DNA of 64,000 nucleotides from Paragyromitra xinjiangensis (taxonomy: Eukaryota; Ascomycota; Pezizomycetes; Pezizales; Discinaceae), in contig JBCAMK010000005.1 of NCBI GenBank assembly GCA_038503065.1, positions 1,736,001-1,800,000 of the forward strand, read 5' to 3'. The first letter of the stretch is position 1; each line of letters opens with the position of its first letter. Under the pieces are notes generated by a model that saw only the letters and a program-made list of their open reading frames with translations, had not been told where the DNA came from and ran no database searches. Position numbers and translations under genes: made by a program. This document shows positions 47,968 through 59,374 of the stretch, in pieces.

Positions 47968-48293
47968 CAGTTGTACCTTGCTATACCGAACCTGCATAAT
48001 CCACCGAACCTCGCTCGGTGTAGCAAATTGTTCGTTATCCCATAATCCGGTAAAGCTAACCCCCTTAGTGGGGGCCAACGTTTACTTACTCCTCATTGGC
48101 CATTTTTCGATTAACTATACGTTGAGCCACCGCCACTTGGGGGGGTCAGCATTTTCTACTGGATTATATTATGAGATAGCAAATTCAATATCTGTGGAGT
48201 AGCACTGTGAAAGAGAAAAAAAGGTGTGGCTGAATCCATTCGTTACAGCGAGGGATTCGCTATGTGAAGGTTCGGTATAGCAAGGTGCGACTG
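47968..48293. mobile_element. MITE-like element, Tc1/mariner (pogo-like) type
   Basis: A 326-bp non-autonomous element. The left end (47968-47993) begins CAGTTGTACCTTGC and the right end (48268-48293) is its inverted complement, beginning CAGTCGCACCTTGC when read inward. The 26-base terminal repeats match at 24 positions, and both differences are C/T transitions. Each end is bordered by TA (47966-47967 and 48294-48295), as expected for TA target duplication. The CAGT...ACTG termini plus TA duplication fit pogo/Fot-type DNA transposons. Inside I see no transposase: the longest frame is a chance 74-codon one. A further CCGAACC/GGTTCGG-like subterminal match lies just inside the left end. No second copy was found in this window. 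Confidence 0.88.
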
Positions 48294-50001
48294 TATAAGG
48301 TACTGTCACCCTTATGGACTTCCAGTATTACATGTAACCTGACGAGGCAAGCCTCCCACCCGTTGGAATTGTATCCTTGAAAACATCGCGAAATCTATGT
48401 CTTCGAGCCTAAAGCAATAGAGGTGGCCAATTGACTGTAAGATACTTGACACCGGCTTTGTTCGCACTATGTCTCGTTTGAAGGTTACTTTCGACTACAA
48501 ACTAAAAACACATAATGTAAGTTTTCCGTGGGCTTCGTAAGCGTGATAAATATGGCGAGCGGATATCATCCATCTCATCTTCGTTCATGTAATTACTGTG
48601 CTTTTGCCTTCTCCGCCTCGATTCGTAGAACCCAGCAATCAACTCAGGCCCACCTACCCTATTCGAACGAGTCGCCACCAAAGTATAGTACTTTCTCTGA
48701 CACTAGCCCGGCCCAGACCTCTTCCATCCTTGGGTCAAGGGAAAGCATTGAAACACCCTGAAAAGGGAAATACAACAGCCGCACAGATCCGTGACACAGC
48801 GAAATAAATTGAGAGCAACCGCGCAATACTGTGACCACTTGAATCTGTGACGTCCTAATATAAGTCCCAATACTTATCCCCTAACCTGGGTAAGCATTTT
48901 TTTGGGTCCCAGCTCTTTTAACCGCCCTGTGCGAAACCACAACGATTTTTGGGATTGAGTTTTTTTGCACGATTCGAAACTACCTCAGGGGTGGACAGGG
49001 CTGGTATCTTGGATTCGCGTTCTTTTCGCTATGGCTAAGGAGCTACTGGGCTAACTGAATCCCATAGAGGTGTTGTAATAACAGGCGGTAGGATTCAGTT
49101 TACAATTGCCTGAGGCTCTTCTCACGAGATTGTCATGTACGCCCACGGTTAAAGTAGAGGTGCTGTCCAAGGATTATGACACCGAGAGTCTGAGGCTATG
49201 GATATAAATTTCTGTGCGAAGTCGGTGATGAGACCGACTATCTAAGTCCAAGTCGGGGAACTCACCCTGGTCAGGGGCTGTAAAGGTCACAAAGGGATAC
49301 CGAGGTGCAAGCGTTTTCAATTGCCCACAACGACAAGCCGAGAATTGTATGAAACAGATGTTTATACCGGCAGTTCTATCAGACACATCGGCCTCGGATG
49401 CACCCGACCCTAGCCCTACACGAAAACCTGGTTCGACGGAACACGGAACACTCCGGCCATTTAAGCGACCGTTAAGAACCGATATAGGGAATCTCTCGCG
49501 AACAACAAAGCACCCGTTGCCTTCTGGACGAAGGTTCTCGGAAATAATCAGCAGATGTCGCGTGAGATCAGGGTCGAGGCGTTGCTTTATACCGGATCAG
49601 TTCTGGCCGCATGGGTCAAGGATGATCCCGTGTTAACATCATACGAGCTTTATCCCGATTCTTTCCTGCCGAATTGTTAGAATTTTGTTTGATTTCGATC
49701 AGTCCTAATCTCAAGTGCTATGGCGTGTTTGCGGTAGTTGGGCTGTGGAGTCCTCAGGGATTAGCTGTGGATCGAGATCATAACGTGGGATGCACAGAAC
49801 GCTATAAGTATTCTGCTGGATTTCTCCCCATCGATTTGCTATCTTGATTATTAGAGATTTCGACTATCTTGTTTTATGACCGTACTATAATCTGCGAACC
49901 AAAGCCTTTCTTTTAATTTTTCTATTATATTATTCAAAGCGCTTTCTAGTGCTAACACTTCCCAATTCTCTATATCAAATTATAATCTACCAGCCTACAA
50001 C

Positions 50002-50920
50002 ATGTCTGGATCAACATGGGCAGATTACCCATTCCCTCTAATATCCACTCCCGCTTGCGATATCGGCGTAAGTTCAATAGTTATTCCCCCACCTCCCTCC
50101 CCACCAGCCATAACTAACCTCCTCAACCCAGTACACCAACAAATTTATCAAATCCGCCTCCAAAATGGCCCTAACCCACAACATAATAATCCGCGGCATG
50201 AACTGCATCTACCTCCAATCCGCACACATTACACCCTACGCAGCAGCCGACTTCATAACCTACTGCCAATGCTGGTCCGAATTCATCCACAACCACCACG
50301 AATGCGAAGAAGCGTCCTACTTCCCACTAATCGAAAAAGCCGTTGGAATATCCGGAGTAGCCGACGAGAACGTCGAGCAGCACGAAGCGTTCATGAACGG
50401 TCTACATGAATTCGACCGGTACTTTCGTCGAGCCACCCCTACGACGTTTTCGGGAACAGAAGTGATACGGATTCTGGACTCGTTTGCGGCGACCTTGCAG
50501 ATCCATTTAACGGAGGAGATTGTGTGGATTCAGACTTTAGCTCAGTCGTATCCGGATCTGGATCTGGAGGCTATTGATGCCCGTCATGGCGCGTATGTGA
50601 AGACTAAGTCGACGAAAACTCGGATATTGCCGTTTTTTCTGACGAATCATGATAAGACGTATGAGAATGGGATTCATTCTTGGTGGCCGACGGGGAATGC
50701 GCTGAGGGAGTGGTTTCTGAGATATATTTGCACGCTTGTCCATTCTGGCGCATGGAGGTTTTCGAGTTGTTCAAAAGCGGGAAGGCCGAAACGTTTGGAG
50801 GGTATACAGAGAACTAAGGTGGAAAGGGATTTGGAGCGGGGGGTTTCGGTTGAAATGGCGCCTAAGAAGCCGGAGACTGCGTCATTAAGGATGCAAGTGA
50901 GGACGAGCAATGGATGGTAG
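50002..50920 (+). CDS. hemerythrin HHE domain protein
   Basis: Two exons, 50002-50067 and 50132-50920, encode 284 residues. The 64-base intron has GTAAGT...CCAG borders and a CTAAC branch site. Exon 1 supplies Met-Ser-Gly-Ser-Thr-Trp; exon 2 continues in phase 0 with Tyr-Thr-Asn-Lys-Phe. The four-helix hemerythrin-like domain covers about residues 34-190. Candidate metal ligands are the His-Asn-His-His-Glu-Cys-Glu-Glu cluster (His 75-78), Glu-Gln-His-Glu (His ~106) and His-Leu-Thr-Glu-Glu (His ~147, Glu ~151), the usual HxxxE spacing. Such proteins bind a diiron centre and are implicated in oxygen, NO or iron handling; in fungi they are largely uncharacterised. The last ~90 residues are a basic, Trp-containing extension of unknown role. 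The upstream AT-rich leader and clean Kozak (AACATGTC) support the start. Confidence 0.9.
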
Positions 50921-53900
50921 TTTCGTGTTCGTATTTATGGGTTTGTGGGCTGGGAAACGAGGGAATGGTGTTTTTGATATATGGAGTTGCAAGTGTAAAA
51001 AAAAAGGGATTGATAGATGGATTTTGGTGGGTTGCATATGGAGCAAGGTTAAATGACGGTTTGAAGAAACTTTTGTAGATAGTGGAAATTACTTCACCAT
51101 TCCGGGTTCCTCCGCTCATCTGGTGGTGTCAGACGCGCATGCGCACGAGAAACCAAAGTGCAAAGAGTATAGGAAATCGTTCGACTAGTCCTAACCTTTC
51201 TTTCTTCCAAGTATAAGTGCGACCAAGAGCGTCATATTGAGTGCGCCCAATGAAAAATCTATCATCCTAGCCTTTTTTGCGTCGAAATATCACTCGGTTT
51301 GTGCTACCTCCCCTCGAAGCAACTACATGTAACTAGTTTCGAACACGAGTCCCGCCCCAAAAACAAATAAAAGCCTACAGGACTTCATCACAGAACATAA
51401 GCCAAAGGAAATGAAGGGGACAAGAAAATTAGTAGTTGAAATCATGAATCTGCACTCGGATCCCAGTAGACCAACCGTCTAATCGGATGATAGCTAGACT
51501 GCAGTTGATAGCACCGAAATAGTCCGTCCATAATATTGATAGTAAAAAATTATAGCGAGTGTTTGGGCTGAGGGGAGGGCGAGATTTTGCTGTACATGCA
51601 TAATAGAAAGGACGTAGGGAGCTATGACGCTGGAACCTACTAACAAGCCGAAATAGACCGCTTCATTTAGTCGACCCAGATTCCCTAGCTTCCTTGGTAT
51701 TTCTTAGAATCATGAGTGTAGACAGTATTGAATAGCCCTAGGCATGGTAGGAAGTATGTATCTTATATTTCCTATAATTGACTTAGGTGCCACATCGAGT
51801 GATTTCTCATGAATTTCATAATCGCCCGATCCTGTTATTGCTAAAGGGAATGGTCTAAATGTACTTATGCTCTACTATAATTACCTGAAAATGCATTCGT
51901 GTGGCAGCAGTTTTTGATTCACAGCGGCAGCGCTTTACGACTTGGTTGGCCAAATTCACACCCCTGTTTTCAGGTACTTAAGGTAGAGTATGAGTAAGTC
52001 TCCAGGGCGCAAAGTCTTGAATACTATTTAAACATTATTTTCCCAAATCTGCTCTCCGGGAAGTGTCAGCTAGCTCCCCACATCCCCAGTGAACGGGGTC
52101 AGGTAGTTCATCCTAAGATCGAACACCCTGCAGTCCCCAGTCCGTCCGGCCTGGGGCGGTATCAACCCTAAGGCACCAAACCGAAGGGTTTGATGAGCTA
52201 ATCACCTACAGGTGCCACTGCAGCTAAGCCAACATAATATCAACTCTCACTCCCGAGATAAACACCTAATACTGGCTCCTGACTAATAGGGGCTGGTTGT
52301 AAATCCTAGCCCTCGGCTTAGGGCAATCGCAAAACATGGCCATAAAACCCTGTAAGGCACTAGCAGCCCTACAACCCAAGGCTGGACTACGGTTCATAGT
52401 TCATCCAGTCTTGGGGTAGCCGTAGGGACTCCATAAGGCCTAGCTAGCTGCGAGCATTGTAAATTCCTGGTGCTAACCCCATCATACATCTACTAAGGGT
52501 AGGGTTTTTTCAACGTCCCTCGTAAGCCTAGGGTAGCCCACGAATTAAGCTTGCTCATACCAACCAGGACCAGCCCAGCCAGCCCAGCCTCTCATTCTGG
52601 AATCGCTTCTCGGGTGATCTCTTTTGAGTTTAGATACCGGACCCAGTGACAGGTTCAAACTCTCCACGAACGAGTCAACAAATTTCTTGCTTAGACGAGG
52701 GACTCAAGTTTCCAACCTGAGCTAGCCCATAAACTACCCTATCCAAGGTTGGTCTCATAGCCTTCGCTAGCTTTCTTCCGTAAGTACACATTTCCCCCAA
52801 GCTTCTCCTCGGCCCCAAGTAACAACCTAAATCTCCCGCATACGCGCTTGATATGTCTTAAATATGAGCAGCACCCAGCACCCAGCGCAGCAGAACAGCC
52901 CGCATAGTCCGGACTCTATGATAGATCAGAAAATGACTGCAGGCTTCCACAAACTGGCGTATGACAAAAGGTCTCAGAACAATGAGGGGCTGTGTTTCTG
53001 CAAGAAATACATAACGCATGAAGATAAAGAGTAGTGGGGTAATAAAAAGTGTGGGGTAAAAGAGTATGCAAGTCTCTCCTGCAAGTACCCTTAATAGGTC
53101 GTTCAACACGCTTTCTATCCGTATTAGATCGGCAAATAAATACTTATTTCATCGGAACCTCGCAGGGCTCTGGGGTCTAGGTCCTTGCAGCCTGGAAAAC
53201 TCTTCAGCCTTGGGTAGATTGTAAAAAAGCTTGTAGTTCGTCTGGTTCCGATACTGTTGTGGGGGTCCCTTCATCCGGTGATATTATGACGAACATGATG
53301 GCATCTAAAGGCTCTAGACCTCAAAGGTCAGGACTAGGACCCTGAGCCTCCAGTCCTGAAATGATATATAGTACCATCCACCTCTATCCGATTGTGCGGT
53401 CAGAGACAAGTATGGCGAGTTTATCGGCACGGGTCCCCAGAGTTTCACAGCGGCTTGTGGTACTTGGGAAATGAAAAGGTCCCGAGTGTGAGGGACCTAC
53501 GGAATCAGCACACAAAAAATACCGTGGTAACACCCAGGGATCGAAAAGTCTTCTCATTCTTTTTAGGCATCGGCTCCTGCGATAACAATATTACACAGTT
53601 AAAGCCACAAATCTCGGGATTTCCAGCGCTTCGAGGTTCCGCCAGCGCCGCCAACCGCCGTACGGCCGCAGCCGACTGCAGCTAGGCAGTGCAGAACTCG
53701 CCTCGCAGTTGGCAATTGACTGCAGTCCGCCAAGCCGATTACTTGACGGATTGCTGGACTATCAAATTGAACCACATAAACTCCCTCAACAACGGAGCCA
53801 ACCCAATAGTCACACACACCAGTGTTTCTAGGAGCACGCACATACTTTCATTAATTAAATTTTGGTATACTTTAGCGAGAACCTGCACGCAATTTTGACC

Positions 53901-54560
53901 GGGCCCAGCAGTAACTGAGCTCACGCAATTCGAGCCGACTATCGTCGATTGCAATGAGGCGGCGCCTATTCAACCTATCCAACCCGTTCCAGCCCATTGA
54001 TCAGCCTGCATCCGCTCCTAGTATGACGATTATGACTTTCGAAAGGCCAAGAAGAGGTCTTGCTAGTCTTGTAGTCATGCGGAGAAATTTAGCTAACACA
54101 AACGCTAACCATCCTATCCTCTGGAGTATCGTGTTACCCAACCCACCAGCCCTCCGCATGCTACGCCTCTAGCGCCTAGATCCTCACATAGCCATTTATC
54201 ATATTCTCCCTCGTCCTATAACTTATTATTTGGCCGAGTGTTTCAAGAATTCCATCATCGGTGAAACCAAAATCGCCCCCACTAGGTTAATATATGCTTG
54301 CCTCCCGGAAAACCCCGAAGCAAAATGGCTATCCAGTGGTCCAAATCACGCCAAATTGATTCCGTACTTGGCTCTGTAAAGTGCCGTATACCTTTGAGCC
54401 TATGCATCCACCCCTTCCACCCTGTCACTCGTACCTCCTCACTAGAATCCCTCGGGACGAAGGGAAACCCACTTCCGTCAAAAAGAGTCCCCTTTACCTC
54501 AATCGGGCCATATATTGACAGCCTGGAGGTGGCTCAGGCAAAACAGTTGAAAGTCCATCA

Positions 54561-54580
54561 GAACCGAGAACCGAGAACCG
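54561..54580 (+). repeat. GAACCGA tandem repeat
   Basis: Almost three units of a heptamer. Confidence 0.75.
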
Positions 54581-56831
54581 CAACAATATATCCCCCTCCC
54601 CACGCCGAGTTGCACAAAATATTCCCAACCACATATCCAGCTAGAATCACGTGACCTTCTCCTCGCTTCGTAGGATTTCCCAAGGCCTCCATTTCCAGAT
54701 CGTGACGCCGTCGGAAAAATGCTGAGTCGGTAAAAGGTCAAAAGTCGGAATCCTCCACTGCCCATCCACCCCGACCAATCAGCGTCGAGACGCAAATCCA
54801 CATCACCAACCCTACTCCCACCAGTTTCATCATCTGCGATGAGTTCGCATCTAATCCATTACGCGACCAGACCAGCATAATCCAACGGCCCGACCGACAC
54901 CTGCGATGCTCTTTGCATACCCTCCGAATTCCAACTGCATACCGGCGCGTATCCGGATAAAAAACTACGTGTGAGTGGTCCACCCCATCGATCCGACATA
55001 TCGGTTACGTGGATTGTATTACTGTGTAACTTATGCCGCGTAAAGGTGATCGGTGCCGCATCTCCGCAGCAAAGGTGCAGGGATTGGGCCCCTGTCGTTG
55101 CGCAATATGGGATCGAGTTGATTCCTGCATGACGCATCCCCGAATACGGGTTAGTGTAGCTGCTGCAATGGCGAAAGCAGGTTTGATGTTGCGGACGAAG
55201 CTCCGCCGCTTGGCAGGAGGGGCTCAGGGGCTCGCGTTTCAAGTTGAGGTCTACCCCTGCCAGTAGCGGCCACCCATCCGAAGGGGCTGAAACTGGCCAG
55301 TGAGAGAGGAGGCTTTCTGGAAGCGCCAGTAGAAGAATCTGTCACAAAGCCAATGAAGGAGTCAGCAACGCCCACCAAAACAAGGAAATGGGCTGAAAGT
55401 CTCCAGGAAATCAAAACAACCCCCGGGAAAAAAACAGGTTGGCCCGAAAAGAGTTCGTCTGCCAAAATACGAGAATCAGCCCAATTTCTTAGCCAAAGCC
55501 TGTTATCAGTACCACACGTATAGCCAAGCGAGTGAGGGACGCAAGCACAACTCTTAGCATGCATTATACCAACGTTGGCTAAGAAGAGTTCTAATAAGGT
55601 CAAAAGCTGGGTGTTTAAACTCCCTATAATGCCCACAAATCTCCCTCAATCGAGATCCTGTACGAACTGAAAGTAACCCAATACCTCCAGCTCGCATCTG
55701 ATATCGATGGGAGAGGGAGAGGGTATATAGCTATGAGGTGAAAACAAACAGTGCCATAGAATGTGAACGAGAATAATAGATCTCGTCATAGTGCTTGAAT
55801 CTGAGAGAGGGGGGGATGCTTGTTCTTAGAGTAGGCCATAAAATACCTCATAGCGTGTAGTCCTGAGGGGAACCTGGGAAGAGGAGGAGAATAATAGAGG
55901 AAAAAGGTTATCTATAAGGTGAATTCCTGTGAGAGGGGGTAGGTGCCAGATGAAAAGCATCCCAACGAAGAGGAGCATCAATCCATCCGGCAGAGGTTCA
56001 GCGCTCTGCCAAAGCAGTGTCGTGGATAGTGTCGCCATCGCGTGAGGTAAGCCAGACCTCGTAAACCTTCACGAAGAGGAGGGGAGGAGGACTGCCCCTT
56101 TATACAATACCCTCTCCCGCTCCTATCCCCCCACTGACGCACACCCACCTTCCGCACTGGGGAGGTGGTATGTGCGAGCACCAGCTAGGAGGAGGCAGTG
56201 CATCAATGTTTGATTACCATCCGGGATGATGGAGGAGGGGACACTAACCATGATCTTCACCGGGTCGTGAAGTGTCAAAGTGAAACAAAGATACAGGTTA
56301 CACTGCTTTCGAGAGGGGGGGCGTGAATGGAGATTACACAGCGTCGACTGGAACCCTGGTAGCAGTTGAGAATAAGCTTAATTGAAGTGGTCATAGCGGC
56401 CGAGTGGAGTGGTGATGCAAAGCTTGGGATCCAGGAACCACAAGATTTAGCAGCTCACGCATCAGCGCTTGCGCATAGTGAAAGACATGAATTAAATCTA
56501 GAGCTACATTCCTCTAAATTTTCTTTTACGCGCAAACCCTGCGTCAAATCCCGAACGTCTAAACTTTATACGCCACAGGTACATATGCTTGTAGCTTGAC
56601 CAAAAAGTGATCTTGCTTTGCGGGGCTATGGGATGTTGTAGCTTGACAGGTTTTGTGCAGTATTGTGTTATCTTAGAAAGATAAGGGAGTTAAGCAACGG
56701 AAACTGTGGGTCTAGCGTGTACTCGACGACGGTACTTGACAACCACTTTACCAGTATGAGTAAATGGCAGAGGAGCAAAAGGGAAAACAGACATATTCTT
56801 GATAAAATCCGAACATAGAGGGTTTGATGAG

Positions 56832-56849
56832 CTTCGGCTTCGGCTTCGG
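56832..56849 (+). repeat. CTTCGG tandem repeat
   Basis: Three perfect hexamer units at the left border of the GC-rich patch. Confidence 0.8.
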
Positions 56850-58112
56850 ACTAATAGACGCCTAACCAACGGCTGGTAGACCATCAGCCGTCGCGGCTCG
56901 TAACGCCCAAGCCGTCAAGGTCCCCCAGGTCGATTTTCGCTTCTGCAGAGCTTGCTCATCCTCCTGTGCAACCCGTAGAGCCGGTTTCGCGCCCTGCCAA
57001 GGTGATACGGAGACTTCTCGATGGAGAATGGAACGTGCATCAGGAGGAATGGAAGCTTGCTCGCTTGTTTCAGGAGTGATCTCCCCAGGGTTGGCGATCA
57101 GCCGAGCCAATTGCCCAAAGGCCAAGAAGTTGACAGGCCGGGGTGCTGACGGGGGATTCCTCAAACAAGCGCCATCTCCTGTCCGTGCATCAGGGGCCGC
57201 AGCGGAGGAGGGTCGTTTCAAGAGTCATTGCGTCAGGGGCTCGCCAAGGGCTAGCGAGGGTGATTGGGTTTCAGAGTTTGAGGTGGGAGAGCGCGTATGC
57301 GCCTTCCTTGCTGGGCCAGGGTCTGCCTGCGCGAGACGAAGGAACCGAGTGGGAGGGAGCCGCACTCCGAGAGCTCCGAAAGGGGAATAGTGCCACAATT
57401 GACGACCACCTTGCCGCATTGGGAACTAGTCTGATTAGTATTCTGTGTGACAGAACTCACAGTTCAGGGTTCACCAACTCTAATCCCCGGGGTCAGCAAG
57501 GCTAGCCACACAGAGGCTGGTCGAGAAGCAACACGCGCCCTGGTTGGCCGGACTGGCCACTGTTCAACCCGGCCAGAGCAACCCTGTTGCTCGCTGCGAC
57601 CAAGGAAGAACGAGGACGCCGCCGCATAGGCGCCGCCAGTGGAAGTTGTGTTTCTGCAGCTGGGTCCGTAGATCGTGCAAAACACTCACCACACACATAC
57701 GCAGACACACACACGGACCATCCACACCACCCACGCACCCACCAAACCGGGCAGACTGACACACGCGCGCCCGCGTCTTACCACCCATCCACAACACAGA
57801 CACACTCATCTACACGATGATAGATAAAAGGCCTCGTCCTCCCGTTCCAGATGGCATCCTCATCCCAAAGCAGCCAGAACATCATCAGCAAGCGAGTTCC
57901 TCATCTCCTCATTTCATTATTTCCTCATCTCATCTCTTATTCACTAGATCTCAAACTTTGATAGCTTGAGCATCACAACTTTAAAAAAAGGAAATCTCTT
58001 TATTTGACGATTATTACCATCCTCCTAGAGCTTTGATAGCCGAACTCGATCTTCAATAAACCTAATCAATAATACATCAAACTCCTCGCTACCAATAATT
58101 ACCTCCTTCAAC

Positions 58113-59077
58113 ATGTCTGCTTCTCAAACTTTCAAGCTCCGCACTCCCACTCACATCGAGTCGTGCCATTTGGTTGGCTCGTGGGACAACTACTCTAAAA
58201 AGATGGCTATGGCCCAGGACACCGCTTCCGGCCCCGGCTTCTGGAAGATGACTCTCAAGTTTCCTTCCGCCACTCCTGCCAGATTCTGGTATTATGTATG
58301 CATTCACATTTATTAAACTTCTAATTTTTCTCTATCTCCTTACTCGGCATTCGAGTTTTCTTTAGTCTTATACTTTTCTCTCTTCTCTCTTTTTGAATAT
58401 CGGATGCTAACGGCCTCTAGTACGTTCTTGATGGTTACTTCGAATCCCATGATCCCAACAAGCCAACTTGCAAGGAACCCACTCGCGGCATCACTTTGAA
58501 CATCCTTGACTGCGGCCCATCACGCGATCAAAGCCCGACTTCATCTACTTCATCTCGCTCATCCCACTCTTCACGCTTCCCATCGCCTACTTCCTCGGCT
58601 GGCACTTCTCCCATGAGCAGCCACTCCAGCAAGAGCTTCCGCCGCCAGACTCCCTCTCCCCCTCCTCATCGCCCAGCTTCCTACATTGTCCAACCGACTC
58701 CTCGCAATCCTCTCACCCAACACAAGCTTACCCTCGATACCAACTGCCGACCTGTGAGCATGATGACCGATGCGACCGCTGGATCTCCAAACTCTGCTTC
58801 CTCTTCCCGCTCCAACTCTTCACTCGGCTCCATCTGCTCTTCCTGCTCATCCGGCTCGACTGTCTTCAGCGAAGGTTCTCCCAGCACCCCAGTCTGCAAC
58901 TGCCGCCCCGCTTGGGATTCCGAGGGGTCTTGCTGCTCTGAGGAGAGCTGTTCCGAGGACGATGATGAATACGAGAGACAGCAAGTCCGCCTTTCCAGGC
59001 GCGCAAGCTACCACCCATCTAAGGCTGGCCACGATGGACAGCTCGCTTACGAGCTTGAGCGCAAACTCAGGATGTAG
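58113..59077 (+). CDS. AMPK-type glycogen-binding domain (CBM48-like) protein
   Basis: Two exons, 58113-58295 and 58421-59077, encode 279 residues. The 125-base intron has GTATGC...CTAG borders and a GCTAAC branch site; the join is in phase 0 within Phe-Trp-Tyr-Tyr/Tyr-Val-Leu-Asp-Gly. Residues ~6-85 match the AMPK beta-subunit carbohydrate-binding fold: Leu-Val-Gly-Ser-Trp-Asp-Asn-Tyr, Gly-Phe-Trp-Lys-Met and Tyr-Tyr-Val-Leu-Asp-Gly, with two tryptophans positioned for glycogen stacking. The rest is disordered: a Ser/Pro-rich region (~95-200), then a Cys/Glu/Asp cluster (Cys-Asn-Cys-Arg-Pro-Ala-Trp and Ser-Cys-Cys-Ser-Glu-Glu) near 220-245 and a basic helix at the end. The beta-subunit C-terminal kinase-interaction domain is missing, so this is not a canonical Snf1 beta subunit. 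It probably binds glycogen or related glucans in the cytosol. Confidence 0.92.
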
Positions 59078-59357
59078 ATGCTTGCATCCATTCATAGTTT
59101 TCTTGCACATATATCACACATATTTTTCTACTTAGGCATTTCATCAAAAGTCATTTAACGGAGTTCAGGGGTCGAGGGATACAGGCGTTTAGAATCTTGT
59201 TTCAAATTATACTACTACTACCTACGATAGAGCATCATGTTAGTAGCTAGCTAGCTAATTATTTATCTATGTGCAGCTCCCAGGCGGGGCTTGAGGAATG
59301 GGGGGGATTTCTTTTGTCTATTCTTCTCTATTTCTTTCATTTGTTTTTACATTTTAC

Positions 59358-59374
59358 ATGAGCATGAGCATGAG
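59358..59374 (+). repeat. ATGAGC tandem repeat
   Basis: Nearly three units of a hexamer in the 3' region of the glycogen-binding-domain gene. Confidence 0.8.

Larger units (their letters stand above)
41240..50001. other. long gene-poor stretch with repeats and a MITE
   Basis: The first ~1.1 kb upstream of the DUF1996 gene is GC-richer and has overlapping open frames on both strands (41855-42342) without a domain, so I read it as promoter or chance frames. Beyond it are only short frames, palindromes at 43248, 45811, 47769, 47775, 47800 and 48329, a tandem repeat at 44832, a string of hairpins at 47270-47329, and the MITE-like element at 47968-48293. A plus-strand frame at 49465-49680 is open but unidentified. 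Confidence 0.5.
50921..58112. other. long gene-poor stretch
   Basis: No gene is supported. A TACATGTA site lies at 51324. The stretch contains small tandem repeats at 54561 and 56832 and an unusually GC-rich patch at about 56860-57800, where long open frames occur on both strands but no domain is recognisable. The last few hundred bases are the promoter and leader of the glycogen-binding-domain gene, including CA-rich sequence near 57690-57720 and a pyrimidine-rich tract after 57890. Confidence 0.5.

Noticed and set aside
49465..49680. Open 71-codon plus-strand frame that reads protein-like, with more such text upstream
   Set aside because: Upstream in the same frame there are seven stops in about 480 bases, which is what random sequence gives; no ATG placement or family supports a gene or pseudogene.
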